The notes: generated by a model from the sequence alone, not told the origin. A DNA stretch of 64,000 nucleotides from Streptomyces sp. CB02261 (GCF_001905665.1 NZ_LIVX01000003.1:257478-321477); one strand, 5' to 3'; shown: positions 1 to 8,017, counted from the stretch's first letter. A program made the numbers and translations.

Positions 1-429
1 GGCGGCCGCGAAGGAGGCGCCGAACACCCCGGCCGACACCGGGACCCAGGTGCCGCCGGGCGCTCCGTACAGCGCCCGGCGCAGACCGAGCGCTCCGGCG
101 CCCAGCAGGACGGCGGCGAGCAGGAAGTTCACCGTCTGGATCCATCCCGCGTCGCCCAGGGCGAGCTGGCTGATCGCGTTGCGGGTGAAGGAGAAGCCGT
201 CGCGCGTGAGCCCCTGGACGAGTCCCACGACCAGGAACAGCGGCCCTCCGACGACCCCGCCGAGCAGCAGGCGCCGCGCCGCGCGATCCGGCGGCCGGAC
301 ACCGAGGGGCGAGAGCGAGGCCACGGGCCCGGCGGCGGCGACGGGCGTCCTGGTCGCGGCGGTGACGGGCGTCGCGGTCGCGGCGGTGACAGGCGTCGTG
401 GTCATGGCGGAGGCGGGTGTCGTGGTCAT
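1..429 (-). CDS. DUF998-like integral membrane protein, 3' end cut by window
   Basis: About 143 codons of a protein whose C-terminus lies beyond the left edge. The start chosen is the ATG read leftward from position 429; a second in-frame ATG lies eight codons on. Residues 1-45 are a low-complexity Thr/Pro/Ala stretch with repeated TPVTAAT units. A hydrophobic segment (LLLGGVVGGPLFLVVGLVQG) follows, then a loop with the RNAISQLALGDAGW pattern, then a second hydrophobic segment. A loop reading 'R..ISqLalGd.GW' after the first membrane helix is typical of DUF998 membrane proteins, whose function is unknown. The family call is an inference from this partial pattern. Confidence 0.7.
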   Translation of the reverse strand, partial: MTTTPASAMTTTPVTAATATPVTAATRTPVAAAGPVASLSPLGVRPPDRAARRLLLGGVVGGPLFLVVGLVQGLTRDGFSFTRNAISQLALGDAGWIQTVNFLLAAVLLGAGALGLRRALYGAPGGTWVPVSAGVFGASFAAA

Positions 430-888
430 GGCGGAGCTCGGGCCTTCCTCGTCGGGGCGGGCGCGCGGCGGGAGGGGGGAGCAGCCGCCTGCGTTCTCGT
501 CCTGATGACCGGTCCCGAGGGAGCCGTTCATCGACCGCCCGACGTGACCTGCGTCACCCCTGCCGCGGGCCCCGATCCTTCGCTCCGCACAGGTAAATAT
601 CTGAGTTCGCCCCGTATGAATTCGCGGCGACGCGGGGGTGGAAATTTGTCATGTAAACACACGGGATGAGGACGGTCGCAATTCTTCACCCGGCACACCC
701 CGCGCCACCGTGCTACTGTCGATATCAGTTGCAGTTGTGGGTCCCGAACGTACGAGTGCCCCTTCCGGTTCTACCGGCGCTGGGCACCCTTTTTCATTTC
801 CGGGCTTTTTCCGGGCGGGGCGATCATCGCGGCGACACGGAGCACACAAGGTGTGGGCTCCGAGCACTGCCCCGAAGGAGAAATTGAC
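430..888. other. Intergenic region holding the cold-shock gene promoter and long leader
   Basis: No gene is supported here; short ORFs on both strands lack start sites and family signals. The stretch is locally less GC-rich than its surroundings (around 590-660 and 780-800). A possible -10 hexamer TACTGT lies at 714-719, which would give a leader of about 160 nt before the cold-shock start. Pyrimidine-rich runs occur at 789-812. Long structured leaders are typical of cold-shock mRNAs, but no thermosensor fold was computed. Confidence 0.4.
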
Positions 889-1092
889 ATGGCTACTGGC
901 ACCGTGAAGTGGTTCAACTCGGAAAAGGGCTTCGGCTTCATCGAGCAGGACGGTGGCGGCCCCGACGTCTTCGCCCACTACTCGAACATCGCCGCCCAGG
1001 GCTTCCGTGAGCTGCAGGAAGGCCAGAAGGTGAGCTTCGACATCGCGCAGGGCCAGAAGGGCCCGACCGCCGAGAACATCGTCCCCGCCTGA
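889..1092 (+). CDS. Cold-shock protein, CspA family
   Basis: A 67-residue single cold-shock domain, the normal family length. It binds single-stranded RNA/DNA and acts as an RNA chaperone in the cytoplasm. The nucleic-acid-binding motifs are visible: RNP1 as KGFGFIEQ near residues 13-20 and RNP2 as DVFAHYS near 27-33, with WFN at 8-10. The ATG at 889 is chosen because GAAGGAG (874-880) lies at ideal spacing; an upstream in-frame start at 853 would add a non-homologous extension. A strong hairpin terminator follows, so it is probably transcribed mainly alone. Streptomyces carry many csp paralogues, so no specific symbol is given. Confidence 0.97.
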   Translation: MATGTVKWFNSEKGFGFIEQDGGGPDVFAHYSNIAAQGFRELQEGQKVSFDIAQGQKGPTAENIVPA

Positions 1093-1123
1093 CGCCAGGC
1101 GCTGACGCGTAGCACGAGCTGAC

Positions 1124-1165
1124 GAGCTGAGGCCCGCACCTCTGGGGTGCGGGCCTCAGCTCTTT
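1124..1165 (+). terminator. Intrinsic terminator after the cold-shock gene
   Basis: A perfect 17-bp stem (arms 1124-1140 and 1146-1162) closes a 5-nt loop and is followed by TTT. It lies 32 bp past the cold-shock stop codon and before the small gene at 1246. Confidence 0.85.
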
Positions 1166-1245
1166 GCACCTCTCGCCGGGCTGCGGGAATTTCCTGCCCG
1201 GCACCTTCAGTACTCTTTCTGGACCACTTCTCCGCAGGAGTCACC

Positions 1246-1524
1246 ATGCGCTGTGTCATCGCACGCTTCCCCTTCGAGCTGACCAAAGCCGGCGTGCTCG
1301 AATCGATGAAGGGCGTCAAGCCCGAGCCCGCCGTCGGTGACGTCGTCGTCATCGGACGCCGTCAGTTCCCCGTGAAGCAGGTCGGCGAGGTAGTGACCCG
1401 CCAGGACCGCCGCGATTTCAGCGCCGGCGAGGTCGTACGCGCGATGACCAAGCTCGGCTTCACCTGCCTCACCGTCCCCGCCGAGCAGCCCGCCGCGCCG
1501 TCGGACACCTCGGACGCCTTCTGA
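1246..1524 (+). CDS. Small conserved actinobacterial protein of unknown function
   Basis: 92 residues starting MRCVIARFPFEL. The ATG at 1246 is preceded by GCAGGAG (1235-1241); an ORF start at 1147 would run through the terminator hairpin and is rejected. The protein has alternating basic and hydrophobic stretches and the segment VVIGRRQFPVKQVGEVV, and no membrane helix or signal peptide. Small proteins of this type sit next to cold-shock genes in Streptomyces, so a role in the same stress response is possible but not demonstrated. Its promoter must lie between the terminator and its start, or it is fed by read-through. Confidence 0.8.
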   Translation: MRCVIARFPFELTKAGVLESMKGVKPEPAVGDVVVIGRRQFPVKQVGEVVTRQDRRDFSAGEVVRAMTKLGFTCLTVPAEQPAAPSDTSDAF

Positions 1525-1619
1525 GACGCCTTCTGACGTCCGCCGGGGCCGGAGCGGGCGCGCCGACCGCGTGAGGACGGCTCCTCGGCCGCCGCCCGCG
1601 GTCGCGCGCGTACGGGGGA

Positions 1620-1979
1620 TCAGTGGTCGGAGTAGCGGAAGTCGCCCACCGTCCAGGCGCTGACGTCCGAGAGGGCGACCCGGTACATCCCGCCGGTCTC
1701 CGGGATGCCCACCGTTCCCTGGAGGATGCGGGCGAGGTGGAAGTGCAGGTGGGTGGGTGGGCCGTCCTCGCGTGGGGAGGGGCTGAAGACGCCGGAGAAC
1801 TCGCCCAGTCGGGCCGAGTCCGTCAGGACCTCCGACACGCGCTGTCTCCAGAGCGCTTCGGGGGCCAGCCGACCGGTGAGGACCACACCCCCCACGACCA
1901 CCGTCAGGGACATCTGATTGCTCTGCCCGGACTCCACCGTGGCGGCAATGTCAACGAGCAGCTCGTCAGGCTTCGACAT
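1620..1979 (-). CDS. Hypothetical protein, about 119 residues
   Basis: Translation from the ATG at 1979 begins MSKPDELLVDIAATVESG. The upstream in-frame extension to 2030 is Arg-rich and looks non-coding, so the inner start is preferred, although no strong ribosome-binding site is seen. The sequence predicts a mixed alpha/beta soluble protein (a SLTVVVGGVVLTGRLAP strand pair, later HLHFHLARIL). No known domain is recognised. It lies downstream of the metallo-beta-lactamase-fold gene on the same strand, 60 bp away, and may be co-transcribed with it. Confidence 0.7.
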   Translation of the reverse strand: MSKPDELLVDIAATVESGQSNQMSLTVVVGGVVLTGRLAPEALWRQRVSEVLTDSARLGEFSGVFSPSPREDGPPTHLHFHLARILQGTVGIPETGGMYRVALSDVSAWTVGDFRYSDH

Positions 1980-2039
1980 GAAAGCCGATTCTAGGCGCCA
2001 GCCCCGGCCTCGGGGGAACGCCCGTGCCACCCGACCCCG

Positions 2040-2642
2040 CTAGCGGGGTGCCGTGCCGTCCGCCGGGAACGCCGGGCCATGGCCCGGGACGATCACGTCG
2101 GCCGTGGCGAGGACGCGGAGGCGCGAGTCCTTCAGGACGGTGTGGTCCGGGGCCACCGGGTCCTCCACCGGGCCGTCGGGCCGCCACCAGAGGTCGCCCA
2201 CGAACGCGACGACGCCGGCGTCGGTGCCCGCGAGGAGGGTGATGTCCTCGGGGCTGTGGCCGGGCGTACGGATCAGCCGCAGCGACGGGGCGAGCTCGTG
2301 GCCCTCGGCGTCGCGGTCGGTCCACCGGTCGTTCTCGTAGATCGCCTTGTGGTCGTGGACCCGGGCCCGGCCGAAGAGGCCGACGTTCATGGTGTTGTCG
2401 GGGTGGTGGTGGCTGAGCACCACGTCGGTGATGTCGTCGGGGCCGAGGCCGAGCGCGGCGAGCGGGCCGAGGATCCGGTCGCGGCTCGCCACCATGCCGG
2501 GATCGACGATCACGTGCCGGTCGCCGTCCCGTACGTAGGAGACGGTGGCCGCGACCCCGGGGCCGGTGGAGAGCGTGTAGCCGGTGGTCAGGACCGTGTA
2601 CGTGGCGGTGCGGCCGTGCGGCGCGTCGTCGTGGTGTGTCAT
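2040..2642 (-). CDS. Metallo-beta-lactamase-fold hydrolase, MBLAC1-like
   Basis: 200 residues. The fold signature is clear: strand-rich N-terminus, HVIVDPG (about 43-49), the metal motif at about 82-87, TPGHSPEDI with the next metal His, GDLWW with the bridging Asp, and VPGHGPAF near the C-terminus. The usual HxHxDH metal motif reads H-H-H-P-D-N here, so the sixth ligand is Asn rather than His. The HxxPDNT form followed by a short Asn-rich loop resembles MBLAC1-type proteins. The substrate is unknown; hydrolysis of a thioester, phosphodiester or lactone is possible for this fold. It is divergent from the GlxA regulator at 2857, which could control it. Confidence 0.85.
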   Translation of the reverse strand: MTHHDDAPHGRTATYTVLTTGYTLSTGPGVAATVSYVRDGDRHVIVDPGMVASRDRILGPLAALGLGPDDITDVVLSHHHPDNTMNVGLFGRARVHDHKAIYENDRWTDRDAEGHELAPSLRLIRTPGHSPEDITLLAGTDAGVVAFVGDLWWRPDGPVEDPVAPDHTVLKDSRLRVLATADVIVPGHGPAFPADGTAPR

Positions 2643-2856
2643 GCCCCCAAGTCTTCTGCGGCGCGCGCCCCTTCACGAGTGGCCGCACTGCCATCGATCG
2701 CGGGAATCGTGCCACCGCCGCGAGGCCGGCCCGTGCGTCCTCGCGGGGGCCCTCCAGCGCCGTACGCGGCCCCGTACACGCCGTCCTGCCGGGTAGCCCC
2801 CTCCAGCGCCGTACGCGTGCGCGTACGGCCCGTACGTGCGTGCCAGACTCGCCCCC

Positions 2857-3822
2857 ATGCCGCCGCCCTTCGTGACCGTCGCCGCCTACGCCCCGCACGG
2901 TGTCGGCATGCTCGGTGCCGGCATCGTCTCCGAGGTGTTCGACGCGCGCGGCGGTGACCTGCCCCGCTTCGACTTCGCGCTCTGCACCGACCGGCCGGGG
3001 ACCGTCCGCACCGACGTGGGGCTGCCGCTGGTCGTCGAGCACGGCCTGGACCGCCTGACGACGGCCGACCTGGTGATCGCCCTGCCCTGGGCGGAGTTCC
3101 GCACGCCCCCGGCCCCCGCCGTGCTCGACGCGCTGAACGCCGCGCACGCGCGCGGGGCCCTCGTCGCCGCCCACTGCGTCGGCGCCTTCGCGCTCGCCTC
3201 GGCCGGGCTGCTCGACGGGCGGCGGGCCACCACGCACTGGCGGTTCGCCGGGCTCCTCGCCGCGCGCCACCCGGACGTCACCGTCGAACCCGACGCGCTC
3301 TACGTCGACCAGGGTCCGATCGTCACGGGCGCGGGCGCCGCCGCCGGCTTCGACCTGTGCCTGCACCTGCTGCGCCGGGAGTACGGGGCCACCACCGCCA
3401 ACGCCATCGCCCGGGACCTGGTGCTCCCCTCCCACCGGGACGGCGGCCAGGCCCAGTACCTGGTCACGCCCGTCCCCGAGGACAGCCGGGACGAGCGGCT
3501 CACCGACGTCCTCGCCTGGGCCCGGGAGAACCTCCACGAACCGCTGCCCGTCGCCGAGTTGGCCCGCCGGGCCCTGATGAGCCGGCGCTCCTTCGCCCGA
3601 AGGTTCGCCGCCTCGACCGGCACCACCCCGCACGCGTGGCTGCTCTCGCTGCGCCTCGGCCGCGCCGAGGAACTCCTGGAGACCACGGACCTCCCCGTCG
3701 AGGAGGTCGCCCGCGCGGTCGGCTTCGGCAGCGCGGCGGTGCTGCGCGCGCAGTTCGTACGCCGCCGGGGGGTCCCGCCCCGCTCCTACCGGCGTTCCTT
3801 CACCCGCACGCCCCCTGCCTGA
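2857..3822 (+). CDS. GlxA-family regulator (DJ-1/PfpI domain plus AraC helix-turn-helix)
   Basis: About 321 residues. The N-terminal half (5-175) is a DJ-1/PfpI class I glutamine-amidotransferase-like sensor domain; the nucleophile elbow region reads GALVAAHCVGAFALA. The C-terminal third has two AraC-type HTH motifs: ELARRALMSRRSFARRFAA and VEEVARAVGFGSAAVLRAQFVR. Start ATG 2857 is chosen over 2836 because the extension is basic and the preceding DNA is promoter-like. Proteins of this class regulate neighbouring catabolic or resistance genes; the divergent hydrolase at 2642 is the obvious candidate target. The effector is unknown. Confidence 0.92.
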   Translation: MPPPFVTVAAYAPHGVGMLGAGIVSEVFDARGGDLPRFDFALCTDRPGTVRTDVGLPLVVEHGLDRLTTADLVIALPWAEFRTPPAPAVLDALNAAHARGALVAAHCVGAFALASAGLLDGRRATTHWRFAGLLAARHPDVTVEPDALYVDQGPIVTGAGAAAGFDLCLHLLRREYGATTANAIARDLVLPSHRDGGQAQYLVTPVPEDSRDERLTDVLAWARENLHEPLPVAELARRALMSRRSFARRFAASTGTTPHAWLLSLRLGRAEELLETTDLPVEEVARAVGFGSAAVLRAQFVRRRGVPPRSYRRSFTRTPPA

Positions 3823-3889
3823 CCCGGGGCGCCCCCGGGGGGCTCCCCCGGCCCGTGCCGGGCGCCGGGGTCTGCGCGATCATGCCGTC

Positions 3890-4849
3890 ATGAAGCTGCG
3901 CTGCGCCGTACTCGACGACTACCAGGGCGTCGCCCTGGCCTCCGCCGACTGGAGTCCGCTCGCCGACCGCGTCGACGTGCGCGTCCTGCGGGAGCACCTC
4001 ACCGACAGGGACGCGCTCGTCGCCGCCGTCGAGGACTGCGAGATCCTCGTCGTGATGCGGGAACGGACCCCCGTCGACGCCCCGCTCCTGGCCCGGCTCC
4101 CACGGCTCCGGCTCCTGATCACCTCCGGCATGCGCAACGCCTCCGTCGACGTCGCCGCCGCACGCGCGCGCGGGATCACCGTCTGCGGCACGGCCAGCAG
4201 CTCCGAGCCGCCCACCGAACTCACCTGGGCGCTCCTCCTCGGCCTCGCCCGGCACGTCCCGGCCGAGGCGCGGGCGCTGCGGGAGGGCGGCCCCTGGCAG
4301 TCCACCGTCGGCGCCGACCTGGCAGGCCGGACCCTCGGGCTCGTCGGCCTCGGCAAGATCGGCGGCCGGGTGGCGGCGATCGGCCGCGCCTTCGGCATGG
4401 ACGTGCGCGCGTGGAGCCCGAACCTGACGGAGGAGCGGGCGGCCGAGCACGGCGCGCGGCTCGCGAAGGACAAGCGGGAACTGCTCGCGGACAGCGACTT
4501 CGTGTCGCTGCACATGGTGCTCTCCGACCGTACCCGTGGCCTGATCGGGGAGCCCGAGCTACGGGCGATGCGCCCGCACGCGTACCTCGTCAACACCTCA
4601 CGGGCGGGCCTCGTCGACGGCGGCGCGCTGCTGCGGGCGCTGCGCGAGGGGTGGATCGCGGGGGCGGGCCTCGACGTCTTCGAGACCGAGCCGCTGCCCC
4701 TGGACGACCCCCTGCGGTCGCTGCCCAACGTGCTCGCGCTGCCACACCTCGGCTATGTGACGGAGGGGAACTACGGGCGCTACTTCGGGCAGGCCGTCGA
4801 GGACATCGAGGCCTTCCTGAAGGGCACGCCCGTACGGGAGCTGACCTGA
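3890..4849 (+). CDS. D-2-hydroxyacid dehydrogenase family protein
   Basis: 319 residues, normal for the family. It interconverts 2-hydroxy and 2-oxo acids with NAD(P). The Rossmann dinucleotide motif is GLVGLGKIGGRV (about 149-160). Catalytic residues are recognisable: Arg in NTSRAGLVD, Glu in DVFETEPLP and His in LALPHLGYVTEGN. ATG 3890 is the first start after the regulator, 67 bp downstream, so the two could share a transcript. The last codons lie inside the first unit of a roughly 42-bp tandem repeat array, so the C-terminal few residues (GTPVRELT) may be repeat-derived. The exact substrate cannot be told. Confidence 0.92.
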   Translation: MKLRCAVLDDYQGVALASADWSPLADRVDVRVLREHLTDRDALVAAVEDCEILVVMRERTPVDAPLLARLPRLRLLITSGMRNASVDVAAARARGITVCGTASSSEPPTELTWALLLGLARHVPAEARALREGGPWQSTVGADLAGRTLGLVGLGKIGGRVAAIGRAFGMDVRAWSPNLTEERAAEHGARLAKDKRELLADSDFVSLHMVLSDRTRGLIGEPELRAMRPHAYLVNTSRAGLVDGGALLRALREGWIAGAGLDVFETEPLPLDDPLRSLPNVLALPHLGYVTEGNYGRYFGQAVEDIEAFLKGTPVRELT

Positions 4850-5036
4850 CCGGTCCGCCTCGACGGCACGCCCGTACGGGCGCCGGCCCCGGCCCGTCCG
4901 CCTCGACGCACCTCGTACGGGAGCCGCCCCGCCCCGTCCGGCTCGACGGCACCCCCGTGCGGGACCCGCCCCGACCCGTCCGGCTCGACAGCACCCCCGT
5001 ACGGGAGCCGACCCGGCCCGTCCGTGCCCCCGCGCC
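4820..5036. repeat. Degenerate tandem repeat array, unit about 42 bp, five copies
   Basis: The core GTCCG(C/G)CTCGAC recurs at 4853, 4896, 4936, 4978 and (truncated) 5020, with C(C/G)CCGTACGGG between cores. The first unit includes the 3' end and stop of the dehydrogenase gene. The array fills the space between that gene and the convergent GntR gene. Units contain the palindrome CCCGTACGGG, so the RNA could form small hairpins and act as a bidirectional terminator. Confidence 0.75.
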
Positions 5037-5038
5037 CG

Positions 5039-5395
5039 CTACCCCAGGCTCGTACGGGCCAGCTCCACGAACTCCTCGTCCGTGAGGCCCAGTCCGCGTG
5101 CCTCCTCCGCCGCCTCGCGCAGCCGGGAGACCAGGCGGGCGCGGTCCGGGGCGGTGGCGCCGGGGACGATGACGGCTCCCCGGCCCCGGCGGAGTTCGAT
5201 CAGGCCCTCCTCGCGGAGCCGCTGGTAGCCGCGGAGGACGGTGTGGACGTTGACGCCGAGGGAGTCGGCGAGTTCCCTGGCGGCCGGGAGGCGCTCGCCG
5301 GGCGCGGCGGAGCCGTCGGCGAGGGCGCCCCGGACACAGGCGGCGATCTGGTCGCCTAGGGGCGCGGCGGAGGCCGGGTCGACACGGAAGAGCAC
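5039..5395 (-). CDS. GntR-family transcriptional regulator, YtrA subfamily
   Basis: 118 residues, which is the short YtrA/YhcF type: winged helix plus a small C-terminal dimerisation helix pair. The HTH reads ERLPAARELADSLGVNVHTVLRGYQRL (about 36-62), followed by the wing IELRRGRGAVIV. The GTG at 5395 is chosen because GGGAGG lies just upstream and because it sits 2 bp past the stop of the preceding gene. It is second in an operon with a DUF1648 membrane protein, the usual YtrA arrangement, and probably represses its own operon through the twin operators at 6372-6420. Confidence 0.93.
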   Translation of the reverse strand: MLFRVDPASAAPLGDQIAACVRGALADGSAAPGERLPAARELADSLGVNVHTVLRGYQRLREEGLIELRRGRGAVIVPGATAPDRARLVSRLREAAEEARGLGLTDEEFVELARTSLG

Positions 5396-5397
5396 GG

Positions 5398-6360
5398 TCA
5401 GACCCTCCCACGCCGGTCGGTGAGCGTGTTGAGGAGGGCGGCGGCGGTGCCCGCGTCGGGCACGGTGACCGCGAACTCGCGCCCGCCGGCCCGCCGTACG
5501 ACGAGGGCCTCGCCGGTGTGGAGCACCACGCCGGTCCGGTGGGACCTGACCCGGTAGCCCCAGCCGCCGAAGTCGCCGAGCACGGCGGCGGTGTCCAGCT
5601 TCCTGACGCTCGCGCCCACGACGTCGTCGAGCGGGACCCTGACCCGGGGCCGGGGGACGAGCGAGGGCCGGACGGTGACGCCGCGCCGGTCGACGGTGAC
5701 GCGGACCCGGGCGAGGGTGAGGCCCGGCACGCCGACGAGCAGGCCGAGGAGCGCGAGCAGGGCGGCGGGCCAGGGGGCGAGGAGCAGGCCGGCCGGGACG
5801 GCGGCGAGGGCGAGCACCGCGAGAACGGTCAGCGGCGTCGAGCCGGTGGCGCGGGACCATCCCGCCACCTCGCTCGCGCCGAGGGCGAGCCGGGGGCCGT
5901 CGGCCGTGCCGGGGCCCTCGGCGGGCTCGTCGGCGGGGACGAGCGAGGTCAGCGCCCAACCGGCGAGGGCGCACACCGCGGCGGCGGCCGCGCCCGGCAG
6001 GAAGTCGGTGAGGGGGGAGACGGCCTGGGCGGGGTCGGTGACGTCGAGGTTGTTCCGTACGACGACGACGAGCATGGCTCCGGTGAGCCCGGCCGTCGCC
6101 CACGCGCCCCAGAGGACGGTCCGGCGGACGAGGACCGTCCAGCCGGTGCCGAGGCCGAGGAGCAGGCCGAGGCCGATGACGGCGAAGGCGGTGCGGCCGG
6201 TGAAGCCGTCGGCGCGGCCGCCGTCCTCGGCGGTGAAGTGGGTGGCGAGGGTGTCGGGGAGCCGGTCGTGCCAGAGGGCGAGGAGCAGCAGGCAGGCGGC
6301 GAGGGTGAGGGCGAAGGGCAGTGCGGCGAGTGCGCGCAGCCGAGGCGTGGCACGGTGCAT
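5398..6360 (-). CDS. DUF1648-domain integral membrane protein
   Basis: 320 residues with about six predicted membrane helices (roughly 11-30, 57-77, 83-102, 124-142, 170-187, 190-206), then a cytosolic beta-rich C-terminal part (DRRGVTVRPSLVPRPRVRVP). The DUF1648 signature is the WHDRLPDTLATHFTAEDGGRADGF region after helix 1. The ATG at 6360 is preceded by GGGAGG. Such proteins are commonly co-encoded with YtrA-type GntR regulators and linked to cell-envelope stress; the biochemical role is unknown. The GntR gene starts 2 bp past its stop codon. Confidence 0.9.
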   Translation of the reverse strand: MHRATPRLRALAALPFALTLAACLLLLALWHDRLPDTLATHFTAEDGGRADGFTGRTAFAVIGLGLLLGLGTGWTVLVRRTVLWGAWATAGLTGAMLVVVVRNNLDVTDPAQAVSPLTDFLPGAAAAAVCALAGWALTSLVPADEPAEGPGTADGPRLALGASEVAGWSRATGSTPLTVLAVLALAAVPAGLLLAPWPAALLALLGLLVGVPGLTLARVRVTVDRRGVTVRPSLVPRPRVRVPLDDVVGASVRKLDTAAVLGDFGGWGYRVRSHRTGVVLHTGEALVVRRAGGREFAVTVPDAGTAAALLNTLTDRRGRV

Positions 6361-6371
6361 GGAAACCTCCC

Positions 6372-6420
6372 GTTGTTCGCACCAGGATAGAACAAGTTGT
6401 TCGTACTTCGCTAGAACAAC
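6372..6420 (-). promoter_or_regulatory. Two abutting inverted-repeat operators of the DUF1648-GntR operon
   Basis: GTTGTTC (6372-6378) pairs with GAACAAG (6390-6396), and GTTGTTC (6396-6402) pairs with GAACAAC (6414-6420); each pair is separated by 11 bases and the two share base 6396. The pattern repeats with a 24-bp period. A -10-like TATCCT on the minus strand (6384-6389) lies inside, so binding would block transcription. The likely ligand is the GntR protein encoded second in the operon. Confidence 0.75.
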
Positions 6421-6514
6421 TCGGCTTTATACCCTGATGCGAACCCGGAGGCGCCTGGGCGCGGATCGCACGCCGACCGCGCGCCGACCGCATGCCGATC
6501 GCGCGCCGCCGCCG

Positions 6515-7390
6515 TCAGCCGCGGCCTTCGTCCAGGACCGCGCGCAGTGCCTCCGCGAACTCCGTGGGGGCACCCTGCTGGCCGAACTCGCCACCCAGGA
6601 AGCCGCCGTGGTGGCTCGGGAAGACGGCGAGCGGGGTGCCGAGCCCCTCGGCGACGGCGGCCGCCGCGCGGGCGGCGAGCTCCCCCTCGGACTCCTTGCC
6701 CGCCGCGACGACGATCCGCGTCGGAGCGGCGCGCAGGGCGGCGAGGTCGGGGCGGTACGAGGTGCAGCCGCGGATGTTCTGCCCGAGCAGCGGGTCGTCA
6801 CGGGAGCCGTCGTCCTCGGTCGGCAGGCCGAACGCGGCCGGGGAGGGGGCGGGCTCCTCGGCCCAGTTCGCCGGGAACGGCCCCTTCCGGCCCGTCAGGG
6901 CGAGGAACTTGGCCATCGCGGGCCCCCAGCCCTCCCGCAGATAGGTCGCGTGGACGTCCGCGCAGGCCCCGAGCACCGCCTCCCGGTCCGGGACGAGCTG
7001 CGCGGTCGGCGGCTCGTGCGCGACGAGGGTGTGGACGAGTTCCCCGCGCCGGGCGACCAGGGCGAGGGCGTTGACGGCGCCGCCGCTGCTCGCGAAGACG
7101 TCCACGGGGCCGGAGCCGAGCGCCTCGATCAGCAGGGCCAGGTCGTCGGCGTGCTCGTCGGGGAGGGTCTCCGCCGCGCCGTCGGTGCGCTCGCTGCGGC
7201 CCACCCCGCGCGGGTCGTACGTGACGACGGTCCGGTCGGCGAAGTGGGAGGCGAGCGTGGTGAAGCCGGTCGCGTCCATGGGGGAGCCGATGAGCAGCAG
7301 GGGACGGTCGTCGGTGCCGGTGCCGGGGCGCACGTCGTAGCGCAGGGTCGCTCCGGCGGCGTCCAGGGTCCGGGTGTCGGTCTCGGCCAT
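6515..7390 (-). CDS. Alpha/beta-fold hydrolase
   Basis: 291 residues. Core features: LLLIGSPMDATGF near the oxyanion-hole strand, VVTYDPRGVGRSERTDG, the nucleophile elbow VDVFASSGGAVNAL (Ser with Ala in place of the first elbow Gly), and a late His in VFPSHHGGFLGG. Start ATG 7390 is chosen for its GAGGAGAG ribosome-binding site; the ORF extends in frame to 7450 without support. Proteins of this type in Streptomyces are uncharacterised esterase/epoxide-hydrolase-like enzymes. It lies next to the MarR gene on the same strand, which could co-regulate it. Confidence 0.9.
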   Translation of the reverse strand: MAETDTRTLDAAGATLRYDVRPGTGTDDRPLLLIGSPMDATGFTTLASHFADRTVVTYDPRGVGRSERTDGAAETLPDEHADDLALLIEALGSGPVDVFASSGGAVNALALVARRGELVHTLVAHEPPTAQLVPDREAVLGACADVHATYLREGWGPAMAKFLALTGRKGPFPANWAEEPAPSPAAFGLPTEDDGSRDDPLLGQNIRGCTSYRPDLAALRAAPTRIVVAAGKESEGELAARAAAAVAEGLGTPLAVFPSHHGGFLGGEFGQQGAPTEFAEALRAVLDEGRG

Positions 7391-7481
7391 GGCTCTCTCC
7401 TCGGTGGTGGGACGGTCATGAGGTAGACCGCCACCCTCACCGGAACTCATCGGTCGCGCGGCCGACGAGGGGAACCGCCTT

Positions 7482-7925
7482 CTACTCGGCGCCGCAGTCG
7501 TGCTCGCCGGCGTCCACCACGACCCGGTCGAGCAGGCCGCGCAGCACCGTCTGCTCCGCCGCCGTCAGGTCGCCGAAGAGCTCGCGCTCGGCCGCGCTCA
7601 CCGCCGCGTCGATCCGTTCGAGGGCCGCCGTGCCGGCCTCCGTGATCTCCACGATGTGGCGGCGCCGGTCGGCCGGGTCGCGGCGCCGCTCGGCGAGTCC
7701 CGCCGTCTCCAACTCGTTCAGGATCGAAACCAGTTGACTGGGGTCGACCTCCATCGCGGCGGCCAGGTCCCGCTGCCCCATGGCACCGGGCGCGAGCTGC
7801 ATCAGCGTCATCGCGTTCCTCGGGTGGAGCCCCTCGACGCCCAGGGCGGCGCGGATGCGCGCGCCGGTGAGCTCCCCCCGGAAGGAGAGGAGGAAGCCGA
7901 GGCGGTCGGTCGGGAGAGCTGCCAT
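7482..7925 (-). CDS. MarR-family transcriptional regulator
   Basis: 147 residues from ATG 7925. The winged helix is clear: MGQRDLAAAMEVDPSQLVSILNELETAGLAERRRDPADRR (about 48-87), with the DRR wing, followed by a C-terminal dimerisation helix. The in-frame extension to 8015 would run across the operator and is rejected. It is divergent from a DoxX-like gene; the 24-bp inverted repeat between the starts is the expected operator for both. The ligand is unknown; MarR proteins paired with DoxX-like genes often sense oxidants or electrophiles. Confidence 0.93.
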   Translation of the reverse strand: MAALPTDRLGFLLSFRGELTGARIRAALGVEGLHPRNAMTLMQLAPGAMGQRDLAAAMEVDPSQLVSILNELETAGLAERRRDPADRRRHIVEITEAGTAALERIDAAVSAAERELFGDLTAAEQTVLRGLLDRVVVDAGEHDCGAE

Positions 7926-7965
7926 GGCACCCACCGTAACAGCGGCCCTATTGTGGAGCCAGGCC

Positions 7966-7989
7966 AATCGTTGATACAGTTCAACGATT
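7966..7989. promoter_or_regulatory. MarR operator in the divergent MarR/DoxX promoter region
   Basis: A perfect 9-bp inverted repeat, AATCGTTGA (7966-7974) and TCAACGATT (7981-7989), is separated by TACAGT. It is AT-rich against a GC-rich background and lies between the divergent start codons at 7925 and 8018, 28 bp upstream of the DoxX start. Confidence 0.85.
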
Positions 7990-8017
7990 ATTGGGACTGA
8001 ATCATTGGAGCACACCC

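Noticed and set aside
1966..3633. 555-codon minus-strand frame spanning three regions
   Set aside because: It covers parts of the metallo-beta-lactamase gene out of frame and the GlxA gene antisense, and is Gly/Arg/Val-rich.
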